In this document: positions 1 to 9,546 of the stretch, in pieces
Layout: each line of letters starts with the position of its first letter
How positions within the stretch are numbered: the stretch's first letter is position 1
Origin: Prochlorococcus sp. AG-436-E22
Lineage (GTDB): Bacteria > Cyanobacteriota > Cyanobacteriia > PCC-6307 > Cyanobiaceae
Length of the DNA stretch: 64,000 nucleotides
NCBI GenBank assembly: GCA_003212615.1
Contig: QCPG01000002.1
Location: 1-64,000 of the forward strand
Direction of reading: 5' to 3'
Notes under the pieces: generated by a model
What the model was told of the DNA's origin: nothing
Databases searched by the model: none
Seen by the model: the letters and a program-made list of their open reading frames with translations, nothing else
Program-made: the position numbers and the translations under genes

Positions 1-28
1 ATCTTGTCTCCAACTTGGTAAGTTGTTT

Positions 29-646
29 TCAATCATTTAATTTAGGTAGAAGAAGACCAGTTTTTGTCTTGTACTCTTCAAATGAAGTATATTTTGTGAG
101 AGATTTATCTTTTTTATACATTCTTGGCAGAAAAACTACAAAGAAAAATATTGCAAGAATTGCAATTGGGATGATGCTTAGAGAAATGATGGCGAATGAT
201 AGATAAATTAGTATTTCTCCTAGATAATTTGTATTCCTTACATTCTTGAAAAATCCTTCTTTAATTAAATCTTTTTTTAGTTTCAGAGAAAAATATTTTT
301 GAGAATCACTAGCAAAGTGTAAAAATACACCAATTATATTTATTGATATAGATGCAGCTATAACGATATTTGGAACAGACTTCTGAGATGAGATAAGAAT
401 ATACGGAGCTACCCAGTAACTTCCAAGGAAAATAAAACCAGTAACTGAAGTTAAAAAATTAACTTTTTCTTTAAAATAAGGGTCAGGAAATATTTTTTCT
501 TTTAGTAGCCAAAGTAGTCCATAAGTTCCATGCAGAGCTAAGTAAACAAAAGGAGCGATTGTAAAATTATCATAAAATATCATGAGTCCTAAAACTACAA
601 ATGCAGTGAGACCCTTATGAAGATTAATTATTTGATTAAGTTTCAT
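29..646 (-). CDS. Integral membrane methyltransferase of the ICMT/DUF1295-like group
   Basis: The 205-residue product has about five hydrophobic segments and near residue 138 the motif RNTNYLGE. This resembles the R-x-P-N-Y-x-G-E signature of isoprenylcysteine carboxyl methyltransferase-like and steroid reductase-like membrane enzymes (DUF1295). Members methylate lipophilic substrates at the membrane; the substrate here cannot be told. The C-terminus has a short charged tail (KYTSFEEYKTKTG) like the E-E-x-Y box common in this group. It reads away from tRNA-Val and stands alone. The class is fairly sure, the reaction is not. Confidence 0.6.
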   Translation of the reverse strand: MKLNQIINLHKGLTAFVVLGLMIFYDNFTIAPFVYLALHGTYGLLWLLKEKIFPDPYFKEKVNFLTSVTGFIFLGSYWVAPYILISSQKSVPNIVIAASISINIIGVFLHFASDSQKYFSLKLKKDLIKEGFFKNVRNTNYLGEILIYLSFAIISLSIIPIAILAIFFFVVFLPRMYKKDKSLTKYTSFEEYKTKTGLLLPKLND

Positions 647-712
647 CTTTTTTAATAATCTAAAAAATGAAATTATTTTCTGTGGAAATAACCAAGCTTG
701 TCAAAAATTTGA

Positions 713-784
713 TGGGCGATACTGGATTCGAACCAGTGGCCACTACCGTGTCGAGGTAGTGCTCTACCACTGAGCTAATCGCCC
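713..784 (-). tRNA. tRNA-Val (GAC)
   Basis: A complete cloverleaf folds on the minus strand: acceptor GGGCGAT/ATCGCCC, D stem GCTC/GAGC, anticodon stem CTACC/GGTAG, a five-base variable region and T arm ACTGG-TTCGAAT-CCAGT, 72 nt with discriminator A. The seven-base anticodon loop is TCGACAC, so the anticodon is GAC (valine). Position 33 is C rather than the nearly universal U. The 3' CCA is not encoded. Confidence 0.95.
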
Positions 785-833
785 TAATTGAGGATTTTTT
801 AATACCCCTTATAAGAAAATAGCAGGTTGAGTT

Positions 834-1628
834 TCATTTTCTAAGTAATTTAACTTTCCATCTTTCTCTTTTTGTGATTTCTAAATTCAGAATTTCGATA
901 AATCCTTTGTTTTCAAGTTGTATTTTGTCGCCAATTTTAAGATTAATAGTTGGCTTATTAACTTTGTTCCCATTTAATATAAGCATTCCATTTTCTATCC
1001 TTTCAATAATTTTGGTTCGTGATATCCTAAAACCTGCTGAAGCTATAGCATCTAATCTTGTTGAAGCTTCTACTGTGTTAATAAGTTTTCTTGATCTTCC
1101 AGTAGGTATTTGTAATTCATCTAAACCCAGTATATTAATTTTTACTTTTACGTCTCTTAAATAAAAAAAATTTTCATTTAGATGCTCAATATCTAAATTA
1201 TCAATTATCCCTTGGGCACCTCTATTGCCAATAGTCCATATATCTCCAACTTTGTTTTCTTCAGTTAATGTATTTTTAATTAAGAGGGTTCTGAAGTCTT
1301 CTTGTGTAGCATTATCAAATAAAAAATTACCATTAACTTGTATTCCTTGTGCTGGGAAATTTCTTATTAGAGCATCCTCTTTAGGTATATTATCTGCTCT
1401 AAAGCAAGCTATTCTAGATCTTTGAGAAGAGGAGAATCCTCCATAAACAAAAAATTTGAAATCATTTAAATTTTTAAAATCTTTTAAAATCTCTTCGCAA
1501 ACATAGGTCGAAAAAAATCGAGTCCAGTAAGTCTCCCAATGTTTGTGAGCTAATTGAGCAGTTTTTATTAATTCCTCAGTTTCTTTTTTGTAGTTTGAAT
1601 TTATTAAGATTTCTTTTAAGTCAATCAT
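834..1628 (-). CDS. Photosystem II S4 domain protein (YlmH-like RNA-binding protein)
   Basis: The 264-residue protein matches the cyanobacterial and plastid PSII S4 family, related to YlmH of Gram-positive bacteria. The N-terminal part carries the family's central domain (VYGGFSSSQRSRIACF near residues 62-77). The C-terminal third is an S4 RNA-binding domain (STRLDAIASAGFRISRTKIIERIENGMLILNGN, about residues 188-220). The family is thought to bind RNA or ribosomes; a direct photosynthetic role is inferred from phylogeny. Its ATG directly follows the stop of the upstream gene at 1629, so the two are likely cotranscribed. Confidence 0.85.
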   Translation of the reverse strand: MIDLKEILINSNYKKETEELIKTAQLAHKHWETYWTRFFSTYVCEEILKDFKNLNDFKFFVYGGFSSSQRSRIACFRADNIPKEDALIRNFPAQGIQVNGNFLFDNATQEDFRTLLIKNTLTEENKVGDIWTIGNRGAQGIIDNLDIEHLNENFFYLRDVKVKINILGLDELQIPTGRSRKLINTVEASTRLDAIASAGFRISRTKIIERIENGMLILNGNKVNKPTINLKIGDKIQLENKGFIEILNLEITKRERWKVKLLRK

Positions 1629-2195
1629 TTACCTTTCTAAAAAAAATATATCTTTTGCTTCTGATTGTTTAATTAAAGCCCAAGGTAATTCAGTCCCAAT
1701 TTGATTTTCAAGCAGAACAAGCCATTTACCTTCTTTATTTAAGTTGATAATTGATCTCAACTCTTTATTTCTATTAATGTTGATACTTGCAGAAGAAACT
1801 ACGCTTCCTAAATATCCTGAACCCATTCCCAAAAGACCTCCTATTAAGGATTCACCGATGTTATTTAAACCAAGAAAGCTGAAAGTAGATAAATTTGTCA
1901 TGTTAGAAAAAGCTATTCCAGCTATAAAACCAAATGGCATTAGCCATCTACTCATATCTTTTTGTCTGATCTTTCTATCAAGTTTTGGATTTAAGATTCT
2001 TACATCTTCAAATTTTTGAGATTTAAATAAAATATTTACTTTTGCATTTAGCAATTCGGTTTCATCTGATGATATTTTTTCACTTATTGGTGGGATCAAA
2101 ATAGCTTCAGAGAGCACTACTGATTTTTCTTTTAAGACATTAAATAGCTGGATACATTTGTCAATGTCTTCAAATATCACAATACTTTTAGTCAA
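1629..2195 (-). CDS. Conserved hypothetical membrane-associated protein
   Basis: I do not recognise a named family for this 188-residue protein. A soluble N-terminal half (about residues 1-80) is followed by two hydrophobic stretches, WLMPFGFIAGIAFSN and a glycine-rich IGGLLGMGSGYLGSVV. The latter resembles a membrane-inserting glycine-zipper hairpin. The C-terminus is soluble again. It abuts the PSII S4 gene with no gap, which suggests a shared transcript. Function unknown; the coding call rests on length, a clean start and operon position. Confidence 0.7.
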   Translation of the reverse strand: MTKSIVIFEDIDKCIQLFNVLKEKSVVLSEAILIPPISEKISSDETELLNAKVNILFKSQKFEDVRILNPKLDRKIRQKDMSRWLMPFGFIAGIAFSNMTNLSTFSFLGLNNIGESLIGGLLGMGSGYLGSVVSSASININRNKELRSIINLNKEGKWLVLLENQIGTELPWALIKQSEAKDIFFLER

Positions 2196-2294
2196 ATTTC
2201 AATCCTCAAATGTTTGTGTTTTATTCAAATTAATAAAATAAGATACATACACTATAGATTAAGTTAAAGTAAAAGATTAAAGAACCACTCTTAA

Positions 2295-3881
2295 ATGACA
2301 AAAGTTCTCATTACAGATCCAATTGATCAATCAGGAATCGATATACTTTCACAAGTTGCTCAGGTTGATCAGAGGATAGGGATTTCAAACGCTGAATTGG
2401 CTTCAATTATCAATGAATATGATGCCCTAATGATTCGATCTGGCACTCAAGTTACTGAAGAAATTATTAACTCTTCAAAAAAACTGAGAATTATTGGAAG
2501 AGCAGGAGTAGGAGTTGATAATGTAGATGTTAAGGCTGCTACACAAAAGGGAGTCCTTGTTGTTAATTCTCCAGGAGGAAACACTATAGCTGCTGCAGAA
2601 CACACCATAGCTATGATGTTGGCCTTATCAAGACATATTCCCATAGCTAATAGTAGTACTTTGTTAGGTAACTGGGAGAGAAAGAAATTTGTTGGGAATG
2701 AGCTTTATAAGAAAAAATTAGGAGTCTTAGGTTTAGGGAGAATTGGTGCTCATGTAGCGAAAGTTGCTAATGCATTAGGAATGGAAGTTTACGGATATGA
2801 TCCTTTTGTTTCAAATGAAAGAGCTCAACAAATAAAAGTTAAACTCTTTGAACTAGAGGACTTATTCCAAGAATCTGATTATGTGACTTTGCATTTGCCT
2901 CGTACACCAGAGACAGAAAATTTAGTAAATATGGAAGTGCTTAAAAGTATGAAAAGTAACGCTAAATTAATTAATTGTGCTCGAGGAGGTTTAATTGATG
3001 AAGAAGCATTAGCAGAAGCTTTAAATAGATCCCTGATTGGAGGAGCAGCAATAGATGTCTTTGCTCAAGAACCTTTAGAATCTAATTCACCACTTCTGAA
3101 AGTTGAAAAGAATCTTATTCTTACCCCTCATTTAGGAGCATCTACTCGGGAAGCGCAAGAAAATGTAGCCGTTGATGTTGCGGAACAAATTAGAGACGTT
3201 TTACTTGGGCTGTCAGCTCGCACTGCTGTTAATATTCCAGGTTTGAGTCCTGATATTATGGATAGTCTAAAACCTCATTTGCAGTTGGCTGAAACAATGG
3301 GACTGCTTATAAGCCAGCTTTCACTGGGACAGATTCAAAAACTAGAGGTAAAGCTTCAAGGTGAATTTGTTCAACATCCTTCAAAACCACTAATAATAGC
3401 TAGTTTAAAAGGCCTACTAAGTAAGGCTTTGGGAGATAGGATAAATTATGTGAATGCTTCTCTAGAAGCAGAATCTAGAGGTATTTCAGTGATTGAGAGT
3501 AAAGATGAGGCAAGACCTGAATTCGCAAGTGGATCGCTTCAGCTAACTACTTATGGAGATAATGGTGACCATAGCGTAGCAGGAAGCATTTTTGCTGATG
3601 GAGAATTAAGAATTATTAGTATTGATCAATATCCAGTTAACGTATCACCAAGTAGATATATGTTGGTTACTAGGCACAGAGATATGCCTGGTATTATTGG
3701 CAAGCTGGGGTCTCTATTGGGTAGCAACAATGTAAATATTGCCTCTATGCAAGTTGGCCGCAAAATTGTTAGAGGAGAAGCTGTTATGGTTCTAAGTATT
3801 GATGATCCAATACCTAATAAGTTGCTTGACACCATTATTGAAGTAGAGGGAATTACTAGCGCTAATCCAGTTACTTTATAA
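2295..3881 (+). CDS. serA: D-3-phosphoglycerate dehydrogenase
   Basis: This 528-residue enzyme oxidises 3-phosphoglycerate with NAD+ in the first step of the phosphorylated serine pathway. Visible are the N-terminal substrate domain, the Rossmann motif GLGRIG near residue 148, the catalytic region [13 protein letters not shown] and the HLGAST histidine box near residue 279. A long intervening domain follows, then a C-terminal ACT domain ([21 protein letters not shown]), as in the long bacterial SerA form with allosteric serine control. It starts after a 99-bp divergent gap and is followed 17 bp later by prmA on the same strand. Confidence 0.96.
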   Translation: MTKVLITDPIDQSGIDILSQVAQVDQRIGISNAELASIINEYDALMIRSGTQVTEEIINSSKKLRIIGRAGVGVDNVDVKAATQKGVLVVNSPGGNTIAAAEHTIAMMLALSRHIPIANSSTLLGNWERKKFVGNELYKKKLGVLGLGRIGAHVAKVANALGMEVYGYDPFVSNERAQQIKVKLFELEDLFQESDYVTLHLPRTPETENLVNMEVLKSMKSNAKLINCARGGLIDEEALAEALNRSLIGGAAIDVFAQEPLESNSPLLKVEKNLILTPHLGASTREAQENVAVDVAEQIRDVLLGLSARTAVNIPGLSPDIMDSLKPHLQLAETMGLLISQLSLGQIQKLEVKLQGEFVQHPSKPLIIASLKGLLSKALGDRINYVNASLEAESRGISVIESKDEARPEFASGSLQLTTYGDNGDHSVAGSIFADGELRIISIDQYPVNVSPSRYMLVTRHRDMPGIIGKLGSLLGSNNVNIASMQVGRKIVRGEAVMVLSIDDPIPNKLLDTIIEVEGITSANPVTL

Positions 3882-3898
3882 AAACTCTTAGCTATATA

Positions 3899-4810
3899 AT
3901 GAAAATTAAAGATTGGTATAAACTAACCTTTCAGATAGAAAGTGACTCAGAAGAAATTATTATTTGGAAATTAAATGAGCTTGGAATTTTTAGTTTTTCA
4001 TTTGAATATTTGATAAACAATGAAAATAAAAAGGAAGTGAATATATGGCTTCCAATTGATGAATGGGACAAGAGGTCTAGAAGTGATTTTGAAAAAATAA
4101 TTAGTAAACTTCTAAACATTAATGACTCTAAGAATCAATTTTTTGACTGGAGTATTATTAAAGAGGAGGATTGGTTAACAAGCTGGAAGAAATATTGGGC
4201 GCCTGAATTAGTAGGAAATCATTTTCTAATTTTGCCTTGTTGGATAAATCTGAATGAAAAATTTAATGATAAACAAATCATAAAAATTGATCCTGGAGCA
4301 GCCTTTGGCACTGGCAGTCACCCCTCGACCTATCTATGTTTAGAAAAAATAGAGAATATTTTATTTTCTAATAAAAGGGTATTAGATATTGGGAGTGGTA
4401 GTGGGATTTTGAGCATTGCTGCAATGTTACTAGGTGCTAAAGAGGTTTGTGCAGTTGATAATGATTATTTAGCTATAAATTCTACAAACTCTAATTTTCA
4501 ACTAAATTTCGGTAATTTAAATAACCTAAACACATATTTGGGATCTTTTAATGAGGTAGTTGTCAAATATCAACTCAGAAAATTCGATTTTGTTTTATGC
4601 AATATTCTTGCTGAAGTAATAAAAGAAATGATTCCAAATATTTATAAGTGTTTGAGAAATAATGGGGAAGTCGTTTTAAGTGGAATTCTTAATTCACAAA
4701 AAGATGAAATTATACAAATATTAATTGAAAATAACTTGAAATTGTTGGATATATCATCTAGAAAAGATTGGGTTTGTATTTTGGCGCAAAAATCTGGGAA
4801 TCAAACCTAA
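3899..4810 (+). CDS. prmA: Ribosomal protein L11 methyltransferase
   Basis: PrmA uses S-adenosylmethionine to trimethylate residues of ribosomal protein L11. The 303-residue product has the family's small N-terminal recognition domain and then a Rossmann methyltransferase. Diagnostic motifs are [14 protein letters not shown] (about residues 132-145), the SAM loop [15 protein letters not shown] and the later motif [10 protein letters not shown]. Length fits bacterial PrmA. It follows serA closely and probably shares its transcript. Confidence 0.93.
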   Translation: MKIKDWYKLTFQIESDSEEIIIWKLNELGIFSFSFEYLINNENKKEVNIWLPIDEWDKRSRSDFEKIISKLLNINDSKNQFFDWSIIKEEDWLTSWKKYWAPELVGNHFLILPCWINLNEKFNDKQIIKIDPGAAFGTGSHPSTYLCLEKIENILFSNKRVLDIGSGSGILSIAAMLLGAKEVCAVDNDYLAINSTNSNFQLNFGNLNNLNTYLGSFNEVVVKYQLRKFDFVLCNILAEVIKEMIPNIYKCLRNNGEVVLSGILNSQKDEIIQILIENNLKLLDISSRKDWVCILAQKSGNQT

Positions 4811-4881
4811 ATATAAGTTTTTCTTATTGATACTCCTGAATACATTTTATTGTGTCATTTTTTACTTCAAAATCTGACATA

Positions 4882-4928
4882 TTGACTCAATCAGTGTTAA
4901 AAATGTATTAAATAGGTATTAATATACC
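4882..4928 (+). promoter_or_regulatory. Probable petF promoter with an inverted repeat near the start site
   Basis: Upstream of the ferredoxin gene lies TTGACT (4882-4887), an 18-base spacer and TATTAA (4906-4911), a good sigma-70-type match in a 135-bp intergenic gap. Just downstream, overlapping the expected transcription start, is GGTAT-TAAT-ATACC (4915-4928) with perfect five-base arms. It could be an operator or a 5' hairpin; the regulatory role is inference. Confidence 0.55.
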
Positions 4929-4945
4929 AACAATTTTTTTTTTAA

Positions 4946-5245
4946 ATGGCTTCTTACAAAGTTACACTCATCAGCGAAAGTGAAGGTCTCAATTCAACAA
5001 TTGAAGTGCCTGATGATCAATATATTCTAGATGCTGCGGAGGAGCAGGGCATTGACCTCCCTTATTCATGCAGAGCAGGAGCTTGCTCAACATGCGCAGG
5101 TAAGGTTACTTCAGGAAGTGTTGATCAATCAGATCAGAGTTTCTTGGATGATGATCAATTAGAAGCTGGTTTTGTGCTCACATGTGTAGCTTATCCAACA
5201 TCTGATGTAACAATTTCAACTCATGCCGAGGAAGAATTGTATTAA
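4946..5245 (+). CDS. petF: Plant-type [2Fe-2S] ferredoxin
   Basis: This 99-residue soluble electron carrier accepts electrons from photosystem I and feeds FNR, nitrogen and sulfur assimilation and thioredoxin reduction. The four iron ligands are visible as C42, C47 and C50 in [11 protein letters not shown] and C80 in LTCVAYP. Length and the acidic C-terminus (HAEEELY) are typical of PetF. It is flanked by a clear promoter and a hairpin-plus-T terminator, so it is probably monocistronic. It could be one of several ferredoxin paralogues. Confidence 0.95.
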   Translation: MASYKVTLISESEGLNSTIEVPDDQYILDAAEEQGIDLPYSCRAGACSTCAGKVTSGSVDQSDQSFLDDDQLEAGFVLTCVAYPTSDVTISTHAEEELY

Positions 5246-5290
5246 ATATAAAAAATTAACTTATTTAAGTTGAAAATTAATTGTTTCTCT

Positions 5291-5319
5291 GCCACTCTCT
5301 AGTAAGGTGGCTTTTTTTT
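5291..5319 (+). terminator. Rho-independent terminator of petF
   Basis: GCCAC, an 11-base loop, GTGGC and eight T residues follow the petF stop by about 45 bases. The stem is short but the T run is strong. The GTG that the ORF track uses to start the next gene lies inside the 3' arm, which argues against that start. Confidence 0.75.
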
Positions 5320-5324
5320 GCGAA

Positions 5325-5693
5325 ATGAATAAATTCGAATTGTTTAAAACAGGAAGAATTCAATCAAGTTATGGAGGTCAGTACAGTTATAAGGTTATTG
5401 GAGCATGTTGCAGACTTTATGATAGGGAAGAGTTACCTTGGCCCTGTTCAAGGCTTGCTTGGAGAAGTAAGGAGCCTAGTTGGAGAAGAATAGGATCTAG
5501 ATTTGTAGCAGATATGGCTTCAAGAAAATGTCCATCTTACTCTGTTCAGATTCTAGAGCCTGGATCAAAACCTGTTGAAACAGTAATTACTCTTTTTTCA
5601 AAGAAATTGTCTGCAGATATACAAGAATGGTGGTACAGCAAAAAACCAGGCTCAAAAGAGCCTGGCAATATCTTCCCATCTGAAGCTAGTTAG
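5325..5693 (+). CDS. Conserved small basic hypothetical protein
   Basis: I chose the ATG at 5325 (MNKFELFKTG) instead of the track's GTG at 5307, because the GTG sits in the petF terminator hairpin. The 122-residue product has no obvious membrane segment. It is rich in Trp, Arg and Cys (LPWPCSRLAWRSKEPSW; GACCRL) and has the look of a compact cyanobacterial protein of unknown function. No catalytic motif is recognised. It is convergent with the pentapeptide-repeat gene, 12 bp away. Confidence 0.65.
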   Translation: MNKFELFKTGRIQSSYGGQYSYKVIGACCRLYDREELPWPCSRLAWRSKEPSWRRIGSRFVADMASRKCPSYSVQILEPGSKPVETVITLFSKKLSADIQEWWYSKKPGSKEPGNIFPSEAS

Positions 5694-5705
5694 TATTTTT
5701 AAAGC

Positions 5706-6269
5706 TTAAGCTTTAGGTGTCGCAGGGATATAACCTGCTAAACCTGTGCATTCAAGACTTTCAAAAGTATCTACACCAGTTTTGGAGTTAGTCCCGCTAG
5801 CTCTTTCACATAATGCTTTTCTTTGAGAAAGATCAAGATTGGCCTCGCTAAAGTCTGCTCCATCAATGTTTGCACCATCAAAAATACTTTTCATTAACTC
5901 ACCATTTGTGAGATTCGCATCTGAAAGATCAGCATTATCAAAGCGAACAGCATATGCTATGACATTGCTCATGTTGGCCCCTTTGAAGCTAGCATTTTTT
6001 GCAGTTGTTACGCTCATATATGCACCTTTAAGGTTAGATTCACCTAAATCTTGACCTGATAAATCATATTTCACATATTCAGTATTTTGAAGATCCTTAC
6101 CATGGAGGTCACCTTTCAATACGTCTACCGATGAGGGATCACTAGGATAGAGCGCGTTAGCAGAAATTGGATTGAGTAACAAACCAAAAAACAATGGAAG
6201 AAAAATTAAAAGTCTTTTAAGAGACTTGTTTAGGAACGAAAAAAAAGTAACCATTTCGATCGACATCAA
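5706..6269 (-). CDS. Exported pentapeptide-repeat protein, probably thylakoid-lumenal or periplasmic
   Basis: The 187-residue product begins with a hydrophobic signal segment (LLIFLPLFFGLLLNPISANA). About residues 53-145 are then organised as A(D/N)LxX pentapeptide repeats (SNLKGAYMS, ASFKGANMS, ADLSDANLT, ANIDGADFSEANL). These repeats form a right-handed quadrilateral beta-helix used as a scaffold. Two cysteines near the C-terminus (ALCERASG, LECTG) could form a disulfide, as in lumenal pentapeptide proteins. Internal methionines (MSIEM, MVTFF) are possible alternative starts. Biological role unknown. Confidence 0.8.
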   Translation of the reverse strand: MMSIEMVTFFSFLNKSLKRLLIFLPLFFGLLLNPISANALYPSDPSSVDVLKGDLHGKDLQNTEYVKYDLSGQDLGESNLKGAYMSVTTAKNASFKGANMSNVIAYAVRFDNADLSDANLTNGELMKSIFDGANIDGADFSEANLDLSQRKALCERASGTNSKTGVDTFESLECTGLAGYIPATPKA

Positions 6270-6340
6270 ATAGATAAACCTATGACTATTATTTCATGGG
6301 TTGGTCATTTAAAACCCTCCTGCTCACGAACTGTTGCAGT

Positions 6341-7279
6341 TTATTTAATTTCTGCAGTTAGAAAATCTTTTGCAAGGTGAGTGTTGGGAAAAACTTTTTG
6401 CGCTTCTTTCAGCAAATCGCCCGTGGTGATTGAATTTTTACTATGGTACCTTGGACTAAAATGAGTAATAATTAATTTTTTTGCATTTGATAATAATGCT
6501 GTTTTCGCAGCCATGATAGTTGTGGAATGTAATTTTTCATAGGCCATGTTCTCATCCTCTTGGGAAAATGTAGATTCATGTACGAGTAAATTGGCATTTT
6601 TTGATAATGATACAGCTGATTCGCTAAAGACAGTATCTGTGCAATAAACAAAACTTTCACCCTCACGGGGAGGTCCGCAGAATTCTTTCCCATCAAATGT
6701 CCTCCCATCAGCTAATACGACTTTTTTACCTTGTTGTAATTCTGAATAGATTGGTCCGGGTGCTATTTTCAAAGACTCTGCTTTTTTGATATCAAATATG
6801 CCTGGCTTGTCTTTTTCGCTAACTCTATAACCATAAGCGGGTATTTTATGTTTAAGGCAGGCGCAATTTACTTTTATTTTGTTGTTTTCAAATAAAATTT
6901 TATTTTCTGATGCAAAATTTTCAACTTCCACAAAATGCAATGGAAACGACAATTTGCAAAAACTACTACTAAGCGCAGAGTTTATAAAACATTGAAGTTC
7001 TGAAGGACCATAAATTTCAATACCCTTACTATTACCTGATAAACCTAAGGTAGCCAAGAGGCCAGGCAAACCATAAATATGGTCTCCATGCATATGTGTA
7101 ATAAATATTTTTTTGATTTGCGAAGATTTGATATTGCTTTTCATTATTTGATGCTGTGTTCCCTCTCCACAGTCAAAAAGCCAAACTTCTGAAGATTGGG
7201 ATAATTTAAGAGCTAAGGAAGAAACATTTCTTTTTAAGGAAGGTACTCCCGAACTGGTTCCTAAGAAGGTTATATTCAC
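6341..7279 (-). CDS. rnz: Ribonuclease Z
   Basis: RNase Z is the metallo-beta-lactamase-fold endonuclease that cuts tRNA precursors after the discriminator base. The 312-residue sequence opens with FLGTSSGVPS and carries the zinc motif THMHGDHIYGL near residue 61. Further on are VYCTDT, LVHEST and LIITHFSPRY, the remaining metal-ligand boxes. Its presence fits the genome's CCA-less tRNA genes, whose precursors need 3' cleavage before CCA addition. It is divergent from the spoIID-like gene. Confidence 0.94.
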   Translation of the reverse strand: MNITFLGTSSGVPSLKRNVSSLALKLSQSSEVWLFDCGEGTQHQIMKSNIKSSQIKKIFITHMHGDHIYGLPGLLATLGLSGNSKGIEIYGPSELQCFINSALSSSFCKLSFPLHFVEVENFASENKILFENNKIKVNCACLKHKIPAYGYRVSEKDKPGIFDIKKAESLKIAPGPIYSELQQGKKVVLADGRTFDGKEFCGPPREGESFVYCTDTVFSESAVSLSKNANLLVHESTFSQEDENMAYEKLHSTTIMAAKTALLSNAKKLIITHFSPRYHSKNSITTGDLLKEAQKVFPNTHLAKDFLTAEIK

Positions 7280-7324
7280 TTATTAAGATATTTTTATTTT
7301 GATATCTGGATTAAATCTAGACTT

Positions 7325-7337
7325 TTAGTCAGACTAA
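7325..7337. repeat. Inverted repeat in the rnz/spoIID-like divergent promoter region
   Basis: TTAGTC-A-GACTAA is a perfect six-base inverted repeat around one central base. It is the only such symmetric element I see in this 88-bp divergent gap. It could be a dimeric regulator's operator, or chance. Confidence 0.35.
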
Positions 7338-7367
7338 GGCAAATTAACAATTTGTTTTTTAAACAAA

Positions 7368-8543
7368 GTGATACTTAAATTAAAAAAAAAATATAGAAAT
7401 TGTTGTCTGATTAGTATTTTGTTTTTTTGTTTTTTTCAGAGTGAAACTGTTTTTGCGTCTAGAGAACCAATAATTAGAGTTTTGATATCAAAAAAGAATA
7501 ACATAAGGATTAGATCAGATAAATCAATTCCTTTAACAATAGAAGGAAAGATTTTCTCAAATAAAAAAATAAAAGGTTTAACTTTGAAAAATGAGAAAAA
7601 TAGAAAAGTTTTATATTTTGATAAGAATAAACAAAAAATATATGATTTAAAAAGTAATCAACAATTTCAAGTTAGATCTACTGATGGAAGAGGTATCTGG
7701 GTAGGTCAGAAAAGATTTTCTGGTAAATTGAATCTTTTTGTACTTGATTCTGAAATATTGGTAGTTAATGTTTTGGGAATTGAAAAATACCTAACTAGTG
7801 TGGTGGGTTCAGAGATGCCAACAAAATGGCCTATCGAAGCATTGAAAGCACAAGCAATTGCGTCTAGAACTTATGCTTTAAAGCAAAAGGGAAATAATCT
7901 ATTTGATATCGATTCTACCCAGAGAAATCAAGTCTATAATGGCCTAGAGTCAAGAACTTATAAAACTATCAGAGCCGTTAAAAGTACAAGATCTTTGGTT
8001 TTGACATATAAAAATAAGTTAATTAATGCTTTGTTTCATAGTAGCTCAGGTGGAATGACAGAAAATAGTCAAGATGTATGGAAGAATAAATATCCATATT
8101 TATCAAGTGTGAAAGATTTTGATAAAGAAAATCCAAAATTTAGATGGCAAAAAAAATTTTCAAATAAAGACTTAACAAATTTATTTCCCAAGATTGGGGG
8201 ATTAAAAAATATAGAGATTCTGAATTTTACTAGTACAGGGAGGGTAAAAAATGTAAAAGTTTTTGGAGCGTATGGTTCTGATAAAATGTCTGGGGTAGAT
8301 TTAAGAAAAAGATTAGGTCTCAATAGTAATTTCGTGAGATTTAAATTGTTTGAAGAAGAACTAAATAATAAATTGCCTATAAAAAAAGGTTTAATAGTTT
8401 TTGGAAAGGGATCTGGACATGGAGTAGGACTGAGTCAGTGGGGTGCAAAATATATGGCGTCTAAAGGCCAAAAAGCCGAAAAAATATTAAAGCATTTTTA
8501 TAGGGGTGTCCAAATTAAACCTTTTAGAAAAGATTACCTATAA
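7368..8543 (+). CDS. SpoIID/LytB-domain exported protein
   Basis: The 391-residue product starts at GTG and has a signal segment (CLISILFFCFFQSETVFA). A SpoIID/LytB domain follows, with EKYLTSVVGSEMPTKWPIEALKAQAIASRTYAL near residues 140-171, the ALFHSSSGG box, and GKGSGHGVGLSQWGAKYMA near the end. In Bacillus, SpoIID is a lytic transglycosylase acting on glycan strands lacking stem peptides, and LytB enhances an amidase. Cyanobacterial homologues are presumed to act on peptidoglycan. Family is sure, exact activity is not. Confidence 0.88.
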   Translation: MILKLKKKYRNCCLISILFFCFFQSETVFASREPIIRVLISKKNNIRIRSDKSIPLTIEGKIFSNKKIKGLTLKNEKNRKVLYFDKNKQKIYDLKSNQQFQVRSTDGRGIWVGQKRFSGKLNLFVLDSEILVVNVLGIEKYLTSVVGSEMPTKWPIEALKAQAIASRTYALKQKGNNLFDIDSTQRNQVYNGLESRTYKTIRAVKSTRSLVLTYKNKLINALFHSSSGGMTENSQDVWKNKYPYLSSVKDFDKENPKFRWQKKFSNKDLTNLFPKIGGLKNIEILNFTSTGRVKNVKVFGAYGSDKMSGVDLRKRLGLNSNFVRFKLFEEELNNKLPIKKGLIVFGKGSGHGVGLSQWGAKYMASKGQKAEKILKHFYRGVQIKPFRKDYL

Positions 8544-8546
8544 AAA

Positions 8547-9470
8547 TCATTTAGCATAAAGGACTAATTTTGGATTTATATTAGTTTGATCTTTATTTAA
8601 GAAGCCTATCCCAAGTAGTAATTTTCTTTTATCTATTACTTTTATAGGCTTTTTATAATCAAAAGCTTTGTTTTCATTAAAGTAATTAATATCAAATTTA
8701 ATTGCTCTTCCAGTTTTCCAAAAATTTATATCTTCTTCTTTATTTAAGATAAATGTTGAAATGTGATTAAGAGCAGAAATTGTTGGAATAATAAAATTTA
8801 CCGCGTTTGTTTTATTGTTTTCTTTTTCTATATCAGATATTTTTATAGAGTTTTGTTCATTAAATCCACAAGCTGAAATTCTTTTTAGTTTTAGAAGGCA
8901 ACCCTCGGAATTGAGAATCTTACCCAAATCTCTTGCAATTGCTCTTATATATGTGCCCGCAGAACATTTGATTTTTATTTCTATGATTCCGTTTATTTGG
9001 TCCCATTTTATTAAAATAAGTTCGTCTATTTTGACTTCTCTTGGTGCTAATTCAAAATTTTCATTATTAAAGGATTTTTTATAAGCTCTCTCACCATTGA
9101 CATGCACGCTAGATACTTTTGGCGGAATTTGTTTGATTATTCCTCTAAATGTATTTAAATATTGATCTAATTTCTCATCACTGATTTTAGGCCAACCTTT
9201 TTGTTTAATTATTTCTCCGTGAATATCATCAGTGTTAGTTCTTATACCTAATTTAATTTGACCTATATAAGTTTTCCCCTGAGGAAGATATTGAATAAAT
9301 CTTGTTGCGCTGCCTATTGCAATTGGTAATGTTCCTGTAACCTCTGGATCAAGAGTTCCAGTGTGCCCTACTTTTTTTGTATTTAGTAATTTCCTTATTT
9401 GTCTAACACAATCATGAGAGGTACATCCTTGATCTTTATTGATTACTAAGAATCCATCTTTAGTTTCCAT
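8547..9470 (-). CDS. truB: tRNA pseudouridine-55 synthase
   Basis: TruB isomerises uridine 55 in the T loop of tRNAs. The 307-residue protein has the family hallmark [21 protein letters not shown] (about residues 34-54) containing the catalytic Asp in the TLDP box. It also has the later motifs ERAYKK and [15 protein letters not shown]. Length matches bacterial TruB with a C-terminal extension. It is convergent with the spoIID-like gene only 3 bp away. Confidence 0.94.
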   Translation of the reverse strand: METKDGFLVINKDQGCTSHDCVRQIRKLLNTKKVGHTGTLDPEVTGTLPIAIGSATRFIQYLPQGKTYIGQIKLGIRTNTDDIHGEIIKQKGWPKISDEKLDQYLNTFRGIIKQIPPKVSSVHVNGERAYKKSFNNENFELAPREVKIDELILIKWDQINGIIEIKIKCSAGTYIRAIARDLGKILNSEGCLLKLKRISACGFNEQNSIKISDIEKENNKTNAVNFIIPTISALNHISTFILNKEEDINFWKTGRAIKFDINYFNENKAFDYKKPIKVIDKRKLLLGIGFLNKDQTNINPKLVLYAK

Positions 9471-9546
9471 TTTTTATATTAAGAATACTTTGTGAAAGAT
9501 TTATTACTATCCTATGATTTTTCTGTTGGAAATTTAACGTAAGAAA

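Noticed and set aside
5307-5324. GTG start for the small gene after petF
   Set aside because: The GTG lies in the 3' arm of the petF terminator hairpin and the added residues (MAFFCE) come from the T run; ATG 5325 is better.
5648-5667. Hairpin CCAGGCTCAAAAGAGCCTGG as a terminator
   Set aside because: It is inside the coding end of the small gene and has no T run on either strand immediately after the stem.
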